From contig JANNPJ010000409.1 in the NCBI GenBank assembly GCA_031400005.1, positions 1 to 6,240 of the forward strand: a stretch of DNA of 6,240 nt, in the 5' to 3' direction. The position numbers and the translations under genes were made by a program. This document shows, piece after piece, positions 1 through 6,240 of the stretch; position 1 is the stretch's first letter, and every line of letters starts with the position of its first letter. The DNA is from JANNPJ01 sp031400005 (lineage in GTDB: Bacteria > Actinomycetota > Actinomycetes > Actinomycetales > Kineosporiaceae). The notes under the pieces are model-generated. The model did no database searches. It was not told where the DNA came from and saw only the letters and a list, made by a program, of their open reading frames with translations.

Positions 1-127
1 TGTTTTTCTTCTTCTTCGGGCGGGGGCGGCGGGGGCGGCTTCCGCGCCGGCGCCTGCCCCCCCCGCGCGGCCCCACACCCCCCGCGACGAAGTCGAGGAA
101 GCAGGCACCGACGAAGGTGAGGGCTAG
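1..127 (+). CDS. Possible 3' end of a convergent gene (partial, uncertain)
   Basis: Reading from base 2, the plus strand stays open for 41 codons and ends with TAG at 125-127. The putative tail is rich in Ala and Pro, then acidic (it ends DEVEEAGTDEGEG), and most third codon positions are G or C, as expected of real genes here. The stop shares the palindrome CTAG with the TAG of the minus-strand aftD gene, so the two genes would converge tail to tail with overlapping stops. I do not recognise the product; the acidic low-complexity end gives no function. Caution: the stretch is repetitive (TTC repeats, G-rich runs, eight C in a row at 57-64) and other frames are open too, so the frame could be wrong, especially if a base is miscounted in the C run. 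It may instead be non-coding sequence downstream of aftD. No hairpin followed by a T tract was seen. Confidence 0.3.
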   Translation, partial: VFLLLRAGAAGAASAPAPAPPARPHTPRDEVEEAGTDEGEG

Positions 128-3100
128 CCGGTGGGTTGACGGGCGGCCCGCAAGTCCCGAACCCGGGTGACCAGCGAGCGACGGCCCGGATCGCGGGCCG
201 GTACCACTCGGGAGATCTTAGCCAGCAGCCCGGCGCCGGCCGCGTCCAGCCGCACCACCATGCAAGCCACCAGCGCCAGGGCGCAGACGATGCTCACGGT
301 CGCCGCCAACCCGGCGCTGTCGGCATTCGTGCTGGCCGCAGCACCGATCCCGGCCACCACACCGAACCCGACCACCAGGATCCGCATCGGCACCTGGCGA
401 CGGGAGGCGACCAGCACACCAGCCACTGCGGCCAGCCCGAAGAAGCCGCCCAGCAGGAGCATTGCGGCAATGCCGAGGATGCTGTCGATCAGCCCGGAGC
501 GCGCCTCCGGCAGCCGGACCGGGACGTCGGCCGGCTGGGGAACCGGCTCCGGCAGCGGTTCCAGGGCGGTACCCAGCGTTGCGGCGGTCGCCAGCGCGGC
601 CGCCTGCCCGGAAGCGACGGCAGAGCGCTGCCGACGCCGCAGGCGCAGATCGATGGTGGCCAGCGCGGCCAGCAGGAGCAGCAGCACCAGCCCGATCGAG
701 AGCGCCACCCGGTAGGGGTTTCCGGGGGTGAATCTCAGGTCGACCTCGCCACCTGCGCCTGCCGGCACGATCCAGCCCTGCTGCCAGCCCTCCAGCCGCA
801 CCGGGAGCAGTTCCCGCCCGGCCAGCGTCGCTCGCCAGCCCGGGTTCGCGTTCTCGTGCACGACCAGCACCTGGTCGACGTCCGAGTCGTGCACTGTCAC
901 GATCCGGTGCTCGGAGCTGGCCTCGATCAACGCAACCGGTGCGGTGGTGGCCGGCCGCGGCGGGACTTGAGCATCGGCTCGGTGCAGGATGAGTTGCTGC
1001 GGTTCCAGCACCGCGGTGGCGCGCATCGCCAGTTGGACCTGCCCGGCGGGCAGGCTCAGCTGGGCGGTCTTCTCGCCGCACGGCACCATGGAGATCGGCC
1101 GCCGACGCAGGATGTCCTCGGCCGTCCCGGACAACCGGGTGCCGATCGTTCGATCGCCGACCAAGAGTGGCGTTCCGCTGCCGCAGGGCGTGCGCACCGG
1201 ATGCCCACCGGCGAAAGGCTCCCGGTACTCGTCCGCACCGGGGATCTCGATCTCGCTGGCCCCGATCGGCAGCACCGTGGCGAAACCACTCGCCCGATCC
1301 AGCGTCTGTAGTGCCTGGATGCCGGTCACCACGATCCGCACGGTCTCGGTCACGACCGGTTCGAACGACACCCAGCCTTCGGCGTCCGGAGTCACGGTCT
1401 GGGTTTCCCCCTCGGCGATGATCTGCAGCCTCGACGGTCGAGACGCCGCCAGCGTCGGATCCAGCTGCCAGCGCAACCGTTCGATCGCGCGCGGCTTCGG
1501 CCAGGACAGGGTGAGCGTCGGCTGCGAGTCAGTGCTGGAAGCCATCCATGCGGTACCGGCGTCCCGATCGACGGCGGCCCCGGGTCGCAAGGCTGGGTCC
1601 GCGGCCCGCCGGGACGACGCGGTGGCCACCATCGTGCCCTCGCGGTCCAGCAGTAGGTCGGCCACCGGGGTGGACTTCACCCGAGCCGTCGCCTGCACGT
1701 TGTAGTCGGCCGGGCCTGGCAGGCTCACCACCCGGTCCAGGTCGGTGTCCGCGCTCTGGCTCTGCAGGCGAGGTGAGCAGATCGCCTTGGCGTCGCTGAA
1801 GACGCAACTGTCGACGCCGTCCCGGGCGCTCTGCAGGGCGATCGTCTCGGGGAGGGCATCGGTTCCGGCCGCCGTGGCCGCGCCGACCGGTGGCAGTACC
1901 AGCTCACGCCGGACCGTGATCCCGGGCAGCGCGAGGTCCCCGATCGATACCGGGCTGAACTCCTCCCCCGGCTGAACCTGGGTGACGGTCAACCGGAGCC
2001 GCTTGGTCGGCCCACCGGGTACCGACAGTTGCTGGGTATTGCCGAATCTGCTGTCGATGCCGGTGGTCTCCGACCCGGCATCGGTGTCGATCCGCACCTG
2101 CGACAGCTCCGCACCGGCCGGACTCACGGTGAGGGCGATCGTGGCCGGCAACGACACCGGCTGCGGGAACGTCAGCTCCAACCACGGATCGCCGGATTCG
2201 ACGGACGACGTCCATGAGGTCGTCGCGTCACCGTCAACCGCGTGCCAGGCGCCGACCGAACTGCCTGCCTGGCTGGACGCGCTCACCCCGCTGATGCCCT
2301 GGTACCGCGCGGTGACCAGGGGCGCTTCGAACGGCAGCCAGTCGTGCACCCGACGCTCGGCCTTGAACGGTTCGGTGGCGGTCAGCGGCTGCGAGTAATT
2401 GTCCCGGACCTGCGCGAAGTTGGCTTCCCGGCGCTGAATCGAGTCGGAGATCGTCAGCGGCGCGCTCGCCATCGGGCCGGCCTGCGGGTCGCCGTCCAAA
2501 ACCACCGGACGTGAATCGAGCCGACCCGCCTCGCTCAGGGTGAGCAGGCTCTCCGGTCCACCGGCGACTCGAAGCGCGTCCGGGACGCGATGCACGTCGA
2601 CCAGCCGGGCCGGGACGTCGACCTGCCAGATCTCGATCTGGGCCTGGCGGACGTCGAGACCGTCGTCGGCGACCGTGAAGGCGTTGCGGGAGCCGCCCAG
2701 GCTCGGTCCGAACCGAGCCACCGGCCGAAGCCCGGGTGAGTCGGCCAGGGCCGAGCGGACGATCACCGGCAGCGGGGCCGACCCGGTTTGGAACGCCCGC
2801 TGGAGATCCGAGCGCAGCAGCACTCGGGAGATCCCCGCCCGGGCGAGATATTCCGCCAGCCCGGGCGATCCGCGCCCGGTCTCGAGTTGCTGCTCGATCG
2901 TGTTCAGCATCCGGATATTGCCGGCCGAGGACAGTGGGACGCCGGATCTGGTCGCCCATTTGGTCCGGGCCAAGGCCTGGAACGGCTCGTCGTGCGGATC
3001 GCCCCAGATGCTTGTCGCGAACGAGGAGCCGGGAACGATCAGAGTTCTCGCGCCGTCATCGGTGTCTTTCAACCAGTTCGCGGCCTGGGTCCAGGCGTCC

Positions 3101-4479
3101 GGCACCTTCTCGAAGCTGCCGCGGGCGGGGAGCTGGCCGACCAGGGCCGGTGCAGCGCCACCGACCAAGGCACAGGCCGCGATGAACCTCAGCGCCTTCG
3201 GCCCGGCCGGCAGCGTCGGCAGACCCGGCAAAGAGATGGCGGGCAACCGGGCCTTCGTCAGCGCGTGCGCCAACGCCAGTGTCAGCGGTACCCGGAGGAT
3301 GACGTCGAACTTGTGGGTGTTGCGCAGCGGTGCGCCGGCGTTGTCGAGCCACTCCTGGATCGCCGGCGCCCACGGCGCGGTCAGCGCACCGACGTGCCCC
3401 ATCGTCAACAGCACCAGACCTGCCGCGCTGGCACCGATCAGGAACCGTCGGTTCGGGGTGTCTCGGCGCAGCATTCCGAGCACCGCGATGGTGATCAGCA
3501 ACCAGCCGAGCAGGATCCCGATCGGCGAGGACAAGACCGACCAGCCGGCCAACCAGATCGGCTGCGGAAGCTTGAACCAGGCCACCCACTGGGTGGTGCC
3601 GCGGAAGGCGCCGGGCAGGGACCCCTTCGAGGTGCTGACCGCAGCGCTCTCCACCCAGTCCAGGAACGGCGGGCTGAACCGGCCCAGCAGGATCAGCGGG
3701 GCTAGCCACCAGAACATCGCGGCCGCCACGGCGAGCGCCCACCATTGGGCCAGCTTGCGCTTCAGCGGCCCGCTTTCGCGGGTGTACAGCCACCAGATCG
3801 GCAGTGGCAGGACGGCTCCGACCGCAACCGCGTTCACTCCGCCGCAGAGCGCGATGGCTAGGCCGGAGCGGGCCGCCGCACTAGCCTCCCGGCCGCGCCG
3901 CACCTTGATCAGTGGCAGCAGCACCCAGGGTGCCATCGCTGTCGGCCACGCCTCGATGCTGACCGGGCCGAGCTCGGTGATGATCCGCGGGCTGAGCGCG
4001 AAGGTCAGCGCGGCAATGATCTGGATCGGGTGATTACCGACCCCGAACCGCCTGCAGAGCCGGTACATCCCGTGGAAGGCCACCAGCAGCACCAACGCCC
4101 ACCAGGCCCGCTGCACCACCCAGGGCGGCAGGCCGATCAGGTGCCCGACGGAGTAGAACGGGCCCATCGGCAGGAAGTAGCCGTAGGCCTGGTTCTGCAG
4201 TTGCCCAGAATCGCCAAGGGGTTCCCAGAGGTGCCCGGCCCGGAGTAGGAAGTTGACCGGATTGATGCTCAGGTCGGCCTTGGTGTCCGGGGCGATCAAG
4301 CCCGGCGCCTGGACGAACGTCAAGACGGTGAGCGCGACGCTGACCACGAACAGGTGCAGTCGCCGCCGCACCGGCTGCGCCGTGGTGGCCGTTTCCTCCC
4401 CGGCATCAGGTGGTTGCGGGGGTGGCGTGGACGATCGAGCAGGCGCCTCGCCGGACGGGGGCTGGATGATCGTTGTCAC
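124..4479 (-). CDS. aftD: AftD-family alpha-(1->3)-arabinofuranosyltransferase
   Basis: A 1451-residue membrane glycosyltransferase, close to the roughly 1400 residues of mycobacterial AftD. The family transfers arabinofuranose from decaprenyl-phosphoryl-arabinose to arabinan of arabinogalactan and lipoarabinomannan on the outer face of the plasma membrane. In order: a Pro-rich cytosolic N-terminus (1-40); a first membrane helix (about 41-58); a first outer loop with D65 and D69 (PDTKADL), where GT-C enzymes carry the catalytic acid; about nine further hydrophobic segments to about 450; a long extracytoplasmic part (about 451-1255) with two discoidin-like modules (about 725-855 and 935-1082) and four cysteines (892, 901, 1099, 1134); then about four C-terminal helices (1257-1409) and a basic tail. 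The open frame extends upstream to 4890, but that stretch lies inside the methyltransferase gene and reads as Arg-rich shadow protein. The GTG at 4479 overlaps the methyltransferase stop (GTGA), and no clear ribosome-binding site precedes it, so coupling is likely. Family assignment is confident; exact linkage specificity is inferred. Confidence 0.93.
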   Translation of the reverse strand: MTTIIQPPSGEAPARSSTPPPQPPDAGEETATTAQPVRRRLHLFVVSVALTVLTFVQAPGLIAPDTKADLSINPVNFLLRAGHLWEPLGDSGQLQNQAYGYFLPMGPFYSVGHLIGLPPWVVQRAWWALVLLVAFHGMYRLCRRFGVGNHPIQIIAALTFALSPRIITELGPVSIEAWPTAMAPWVLLPLIKVRRGREASAAARSGLAIALCGGVNAVAVGAVLPLPIWWLYTRESGPLKRKLAQWWALAVAAAMFWWLAPLILLGRFSPPFLDWVESAAVSTSKGSLPGAFRGTTQWVAWFKLPQPIWLAGWSVLSSPIGILLGWLLITIAVLGMLRRDTPNRRFLIGASAAGLVLLTMGHVGALTAPWAPAIQEWLDNAGAPLRNTHKFDVILRVPLTLALAHALTKARLPAISLPGLPTLPAGPKALRFIAACALVGGAAPALVGQLPARGSFEKVPDAWTQAANWLKDTDDGARTLIVPGSSFATSIWGDPHDEPFQALARTKWATRSGVPLSSAGNIRMLNTIEQQLETGRGSPGLAEYLARAGISRVLLRSDLQRAFQTGSAPLPVIVRSALADSPGLRPVARFGPSLGGSRNAFTVADDGLDVRQAQIEIWQVDVPARLVDVHRVPDALRVAGGPESLLTLSEAGRLDSRPVVLDGDPQAGPMASAPLTISDSIQRREANFAQVRDNYSQPLTATEPFKAERRVHDWLPFEAPLVTARYQGISGVSASSQAGSSVGAWHAVDGDATTSWTSSVESGDPWLELTFPQPVSLPATIALTVSPAGAELSQVRIDTDAGSETTGIDSRFGNTQQLSVPGGPTKRLRLTVTQVQPGEEFSPVSIGDLALPGITVRRELVLPPVGAATAAGTDALPETIALQSARDGVDSCVFSDAKAICSPRLQSQSADTDLDRVVSLPGPADYNVQATARVKSTPVADLLLDREGTMVATASSRRAADPALRPGAAVDRDAGTAWMASSTDSQPTLTLSWPKPRAIERLRWQLDPTLAASRPSRLQIIAEGETQTVTPDAEGWVSFEPVVTETVRIVVTGIQALQTLDRASGFATVLPIGASEIEIPGADEYREPFAGGHPVRTPCGSGTPLLVGDRTIGTRLSGTAEDILRRRPISMVPCGEKTAQLSLPAGQVQLAMRATAVLEPQQLILHRADAQVPPRPATTAPVALIEASSEHRIVTVHDSDVDQVLVVHENANPGWRATLAGRELLPVRLEGWQQGWIVPAGAGGEVDLRFTPGNPYRVALSIGLVLLLLLAALATIDLRLRRRQRSAVASGQAAALATAATLGTALEPLPEPVPQPADVPVRLPEARSGLIDSILGIAAMLLLGGFFGLAAVAGVLVASRRQVPMRILVVGFGVVAGIGAAASTNADSAGLAATVSIVCALALVACMVVRLDAAGAGLLAKISRVVPARDPGRRSLVTRVRDLRAARQPTG
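1234..1677 (-). other. AftD discoidin-like carbohydrate-binding module 2
   Basis: Residues about 935-1082 of the AftD product. It repeats the pattern of module 1: an early TASS segment, then AVDRDAGTAWMASS (969-982), a TLTLSW strand, and a late strand TVRIVVTGI before an IEIPG exit. The two modules look like diverged copies of one fold. Boundaries are approximate, and the sugar ligand cannot be read from the sequence. Confidence 0.55.
1915..2307 (-). other. AftD discoidin-like carbohydrate-binding module 1
   Basis: Residues about 725-855 of the AftD product. The stretch has the pattern of a coagulation-factor-5/8-type (discoidin) beta-sandwich: an early SASSQ segment, then AVDGDATTSWTSS (747-759), then a WLELTF strand and a late strand RLRLTVTQV. 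In this fold the D-G-D-x-x-T-x-W motif lies near the ligand and metal site. AftD family members are known to carry several carbohydrate-binding modules outside the membrane, which fits a role in holding the arabinan chain. Boundaries are by eye. Confidence 0.6.
4476..4479 (-). promoter_or_regulatory. GTGA stop/start overlap coupling methyltransferase to aftD
   Basis: On the minus strand the bases GTGA contain both the GTG start of aftD and the TGA stop of the methyltransferase gene. No purine-rich ribosome-binding site is visible in the twenty bases before the GTG, which read mainly C and G. The arrangement implies that ribosomes ending on the first gene re-initiate on the second, keeping the two products at linked levels. 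Confidence 0.8.
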
Positions 4480-5258
4480 GGGCGGCGCCGGAGGACGATC
4501 ACGACGTTCCAACACGCTGCCTCCCGCACCCCCGGCACCTTCGCCACCCACGTGGCCCACTGCGGGTGGTAACGCGGCCGGACGTCGAGTAGTTCGGCGG
4601 CACCGGCTCGCTCTCGAGCCTTGGCCCAGCGAATCATCTGCCCGGCGGAGACGGCAAACAGGGACCGGCCGAAGTCGTTCTTCGGGCGGCGCCCGTTGCG
4701 GGCGGCAAACCGATCCGCCGCCCGCTTGCCCCCGAGGTAGTGCCAGGGCGCGGTCTCGTGCCCGCCGTGCGGGGACAGCCAGGTGGTCCACGACAACCAG
4801 ACCAGCCCCCCGGGACGGACGACGCGCAGCATCTCGGCGGCCATCCGCTCGGCGTCCGGCACGTGCTCCAGCACGTTGCTGGACATGCACACGTCGAGCG
4901 AGCCATCGGCCAGCGGCAACTGCAGGCCGGACGCCCGGAGGAATCCCTCTGGCGCGTCTCCGCGGGCACTCAACTCACCGACGTCCGGGTCGATCCCGGC
5001 ATACCGGGCTCCCGCCGCGCGGAAGCCATCGGCGAAGTATCCGGGCCCGCCTCCGACGTCCATGATCCGCGCGCCGGACAGATCGGCGTACCGACTCACC
5101 TCGCGCACAGTGTCGGCGGCGAGTAAGGAATAGAAGTGATCAGGGTCACTTTGCTCGACGGTGAAAGCCCGGAACAGGGCAACGCTTCGAGCCAGGCTGC
5201 CCTGCGGAGGCAGCACCGGACCACGGAGGGGGATGGCGGAACTTGAATTCGCTGACAT
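4476..5258 (-). CDS. Class I SAM-dependent methyltransferase, Rv0224c-like
   Basis: A 260-residue cytosolic protein with a Rossmann-type methyltransferase domain. Motif I is DVGGGPGYF (67-75), the SAM-binding glycine loop. The acidic residue ending the second strand is D90 in GIDPD. The segment LADGSLDVCMSSNVLEHVPD (116-135) is the motif IV region typical of the Methyltransf_11 group, followed by LRVVRPGG (144-151). The N-terminal stretch (SLARSVALFRAF, then DPDHFYSLLAADT) and the SPHGGHETAPWHYLGG segment (162-177) resemble, from memory, M. tuberculosis Rv0224c. The start is placed at the ATG at 5258. The frame runs further upstream to 5519, but that part has no domain character and overlaps the divergent glycosyltransferase gene. 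An ATG at 5288, ten codons upstream, is the alternative. The stop overlaps the aftD start by four bases, so it is probably the first gene of a two-gene operon. The acceptor is unknown; a sugar or lipid-linked envelope intermediate is an inference from context. Confidence 0.9.
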   Translation of the reverse strand: MSANSSSAIPLRGPVLPPQGSLARSVALFRAFTVEQSDPDHFYSLLAADTVREVSRYADLSGARIMDVGGGPGYFADGFRAAGARYAGIDPDVGELSARGDAPEGFLRASGLQLPLADGSLDVCMSSNVLEHVPDAERMAAEMLRVVRPGGLVWLSWTTWLSPHGGHETAPWHYLGGKRAADRFAARNGRRPKNDFGRSLFAVSAGQMIRWAKARERAGAAELLDVRPRYHPQWATWVAKVPGVREAACWNVVIVLRRRP

Positions 5259-5268
5259 GACCTCAAAG

Positions 5269-5284
5269 GCTACCGGCGGGTAGC
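5269..5284. repeat. Perfect 6-bp inverted repeat, candidate operator
   Basis: GCTACC and GGTAGC face each other across a four-base GGCG spacer. The dyad lies ten bases upstream of the methyltransferase ATG and overlaps the candidate -10 element, so it could be a repressor site or a small 5' stem-loop. A perfect 6-bp dyad can also occur by chance in G/C-rich DNA, and no second copy was seen in the window. Confidence 0.4.
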
Positions 5285-5360
5285 GCATACCCCCGTCAAC
5301 GCCGTAGCGTTCTCTCGTCGTGGCGCACAACACATCAGACTGCACCATACGGCAGCGACC

Positions 5361-5365
5361 GGGAG
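5361..5365 (+). promoter_or_regulatory. Shine-Dalgarno sequence of the glycosyltransferase gene
   Basis: GGGAG, with the GGAG core complementary to the 16S rRNA tail, lies seven bases before the ATG at 5373. It supports that ATG as the start and shows that this gene is translated from a leadered message. Confidence 0.7.
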
Positions 5366-5372
5366 ACCTTGA

Positions 5373-6240
5373 ATGCAGACCAGGCCACTGCGCATCGCCG
5401 TTCTGAACTGGCGGGATACTACCCACCCCGAAGGGGGCGGGTCCGAGCGATACATCGAGCGGATCGCCGCCGACCTGGTAGCCGATGGCTGCCAGGTAGA
5501 GGTGCTGTGCTCGCGTCATGCCGGGGTTCCTCGGCGGCTACGCCGCGACGGGGTCCTCTACCGGCATGCCGGCGGCCGGTGGACGGTGTACCTGCGGGCG
5601 CTCGGAACGCTGCTGCGCGAGCGGCTGTCCGGGCGGGGGCCGGATGTCGTCGTCGACGTCCACAACGGCATCCCGTTCTTCGCCCGGCTGGTGGCCGGCT
5701 GCCCGGTCGTGGTGCTGGTGCACCACGTCCACCGGGAGCAGTGGCACGTCGTCTTCTCCTCGCTGCTGGCCTCGGTCGGCTGGTGGATGGAATCTTGGCT
5801 CTCGCCGCGAGTACACCGCGGCTGCCAGTACGTCGCTGTCTCCGAAGTGACCCGGCGCGAGCTGGTCGAACTCGGCGTCCAGGAGTCGGCGGTCGCCGTG
5901 GTGCACAACGGCACCCAGCCGATCGAGGCCAGGCAACCGGAGCGGGATCGGACTCCGAGCCTGGTGGTGCTCGGCCGGCTGGTCCCGCACAAGCGGGTGG
6001 AGCACGCGATCCAGGTCCTGGCCGCGATCGGACCCGAGTTTCCCGGCCTGCACCTGCGAGTGATCGGTGAAGGCTGGTGGCGCGAGGAACTGGAAGCCGA
6101 AGCGGCCCGGCTCGGCGTGGCCGACCAGGTCACCTTCACCGGTTTCATTGACGAGCGCACCAAGGAGGAACTGCTCGCTCGGTCCTGGCTGATGCTCGCG
6201 CCCTCCGTCAAAGAGGGCTGGGGTCTGATGGTGATCGAGG
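5373..6240 (+). CDS. GT4-family glycosyltransferase, Rv0225-like (partial at 3' end)
   Basis: The first 289 codons of a glycosyltransferase whose frame is still open at the window edge; full members usually have about 350-400 residues. It looks like a GT-B retaining enzyme of family GT4, cytosolic or peripheral to the membrane, using a nucleotide sugar. Visible features: EGGGSE (20-25), the N-terminal glycine loop near the donor phosphates; DVVVDVHNGIPFF (91-103) and the HHVHREQW segment (117-124) in the acceptor-side domain; VAVSEVTRREL (154-164) and VHNG (177-180) at the domain hinge; VVLGRLVPHKRVE (198-210) with R201 and K207, the usual phosphate-binding pair; VTFTGFI (253-259); and E281 with E289 in EGWGLMVIE, which forms the family's E-x7-E donor-binding motif. 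The start is set by the GGGAG site seven bases upstream. It is transcribed away from the methyltransferase gene. The pairing of these two families recalls Rv0224c/Rv0225 in M. tuberculosis. Donor and acceptor sugars are not known. Confidence 0.92.
   Translation, partial: MQTRPLRIAVLNWRDTTHPEGGGSERYIERIAADLVADGCQVEVLCSRHAGVPRRLRRDGVLYRHAGGRWTVYLRALGTLLRERLSGRGPDVVVDVHNGIPFFARLVAGCPVVVLVHHVHREQWHVVFSSLLASVGWWMESWLSPRVHRGCQYVAVSEVTRRELVELGVQESAVAVVHNGTQPIEARQPERDRTPSLVVLGRLVPHKRVEHAIQVLAAIGPEFPGLHLRVIGEGWWREELEAEAARLGVADQVTFTGFIDERTKEELLARSWLMLAPSVKEGWGLMVIE

Larger units (their letters stand above)
5259..5372. promoter_or_regulatory. Divergent intergenic region between methyltransferase and glycosyltransferase genes
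   Basis: These 114 bases separate two genes that start away from each other, so promoters for both should lie here or within the gene starts. On the minus strand a TAGCCT (5272-5267) fits the actinobacterial TANNNT -10 pattern and ends nine bases before the methyltransferase ATG, which suggests a leaderless or nearly leaderless transcript. A TTGACG (5299-5294) lies upstream, but the 21-base spacer is longer than the usual 16-18, so it may not belong to the same promoter. On the plus strand TAGCGT (5305-5310) is a weak -10 candidate without a good -35. An inverted repeat lies at 5269-5284. These promoter calls are tentative. Confidence 0.4.

Noticed and set aside
44..53. GCGCCGGCGC palindrome as a transcription terminator for aftD
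   Set aside because: It has no loop and no following T tract on the minus strand, and such G/C palindromes are frequent by chance in this composition.
136..1311. Plus-strand open frame of 391 codons opposite the 3' part of aftD
   Set aside because: The translation is rich in Gln, Arg, Gly and His with no domain pattern and is fully explained as the antisense of AftD codons.
2540..4033. Plus-strand open frame of 497 codons opposite aftD
   Set aside because: It is antisense to the strongly supported membrane domain of AftD. Its Ser/Arg/Pro-rich translation with no recognisable motif is the usual shadow in G/C-rich coding DNA.
4480..4890. N-terminal extension of aftD by 137 residues to an ATG at 4890
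   Set aside because: The stretch lies wholly inside the methyltransferase gene, whose frame carries clear motifs, and its own translation is Arg/Ala-rich without family similarity. The GTG at 4479 gives a normal AftD N-terminus.
5259..5519. Methyltransferase start at 5519, adding 87 residues
   Set aside because: The added part overlaps the start and ribosome-binding site of the divergent glycosyltransferase gene and shows no domain character. The similarity to Rv0224c-type proteins begins after the ATG at 5258.
5558..6211. Minus-strand open frames of 171 and 217 codons opposite the glycosyltransferase
   Set aside because: The plus strand here carries a continuous GT4 enzyme with E-x7-E and glycine-loop motifs. 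The antisense products are Ser/Thr/Arg-rich without motifs.
1..6240. CRISPR array, insertion sequence, tRNA or phage attachment site
   Set aside because: No regularly spaced direct repeats, transposase motifs, cloverleaf pattern or integrase gene were seen. The whole window apart from its left edge and one intergenic region is accounted for by three envelope-biosynthesis genes.

Overview
The window comes from a high-GC actinobacterium. The evidence is strong G/C bias at third codon positions, a GTG start, and a recognisable AftD-type arabinofuranosyltransferase, an enzyme of bacteria with an arabinogalactan/lipoarabinomannan wall (Mycobacteriales and relatives). The genus cannot be read from the sequence. 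No RNA gene, mobile element, CRISPR array, phage or plasmid signature was found. This looks like a chromosomal cell-envelope locus.

Layout: (1) Positions 1-123 lie beyond the 3' end of the main operon. They hold a low-complexity, very G/C-rich stretch that may be the last codons of a convergent plus-strand gene ending at 127. (2) Positions 124-4479 (minus) are one very large gene for a 1451-residue membrane protein of the AftD family: an N-terminal GT-C membrane domain, a long extracytoplasmic part with at least two discoidin-like carbohydrate-binding modules, and a C-terminal membrane bundle. (3) Positions 4476-5258 (minus) are a class I SAM-dependent methyltransferase resembling M. tuberculosis Rv0224c. 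Its stop overlaps the aftD start by four bases (GTGA), so the two are very probably one translationally coupled operon. (4) Positions 5259-5372 are a divergent intergenic region with an inverted repeat, candidate promoter elements and a Shine-Dalgarno sequence. (5) Positions 5373 to the window edge (plus) are the first 289 residues of a GT4-family glycosyltransferase resembling Rv0225, cut by the window end.

How they fit together: AftD is the polyprenyl-phosphate-arabinose-dependent arabinosyltransferase working outside the membrane. The glycosyltransferase should act in the cytosol with a nucleotide sugar, and the methyltransferase should also act in the cytosol. From memory, the same three families lie in one neighbourhood (Rv0224c, Rv0225 ... 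Rv0236c) in M. tuberculosis but are not adjacent there. Here they are compressed into adjacent genes, which strengthens the inference that the two uncharacterised enzymes serve the same envelope glycan or glycolipid pathway. The window is mostly a conserved envelope-biosynthesis locus. I saw no strong sign of a wholly new system. The open questions are the substrates of the methyltransferase/glycosyltransferase pair and the control of the divergent promoter.
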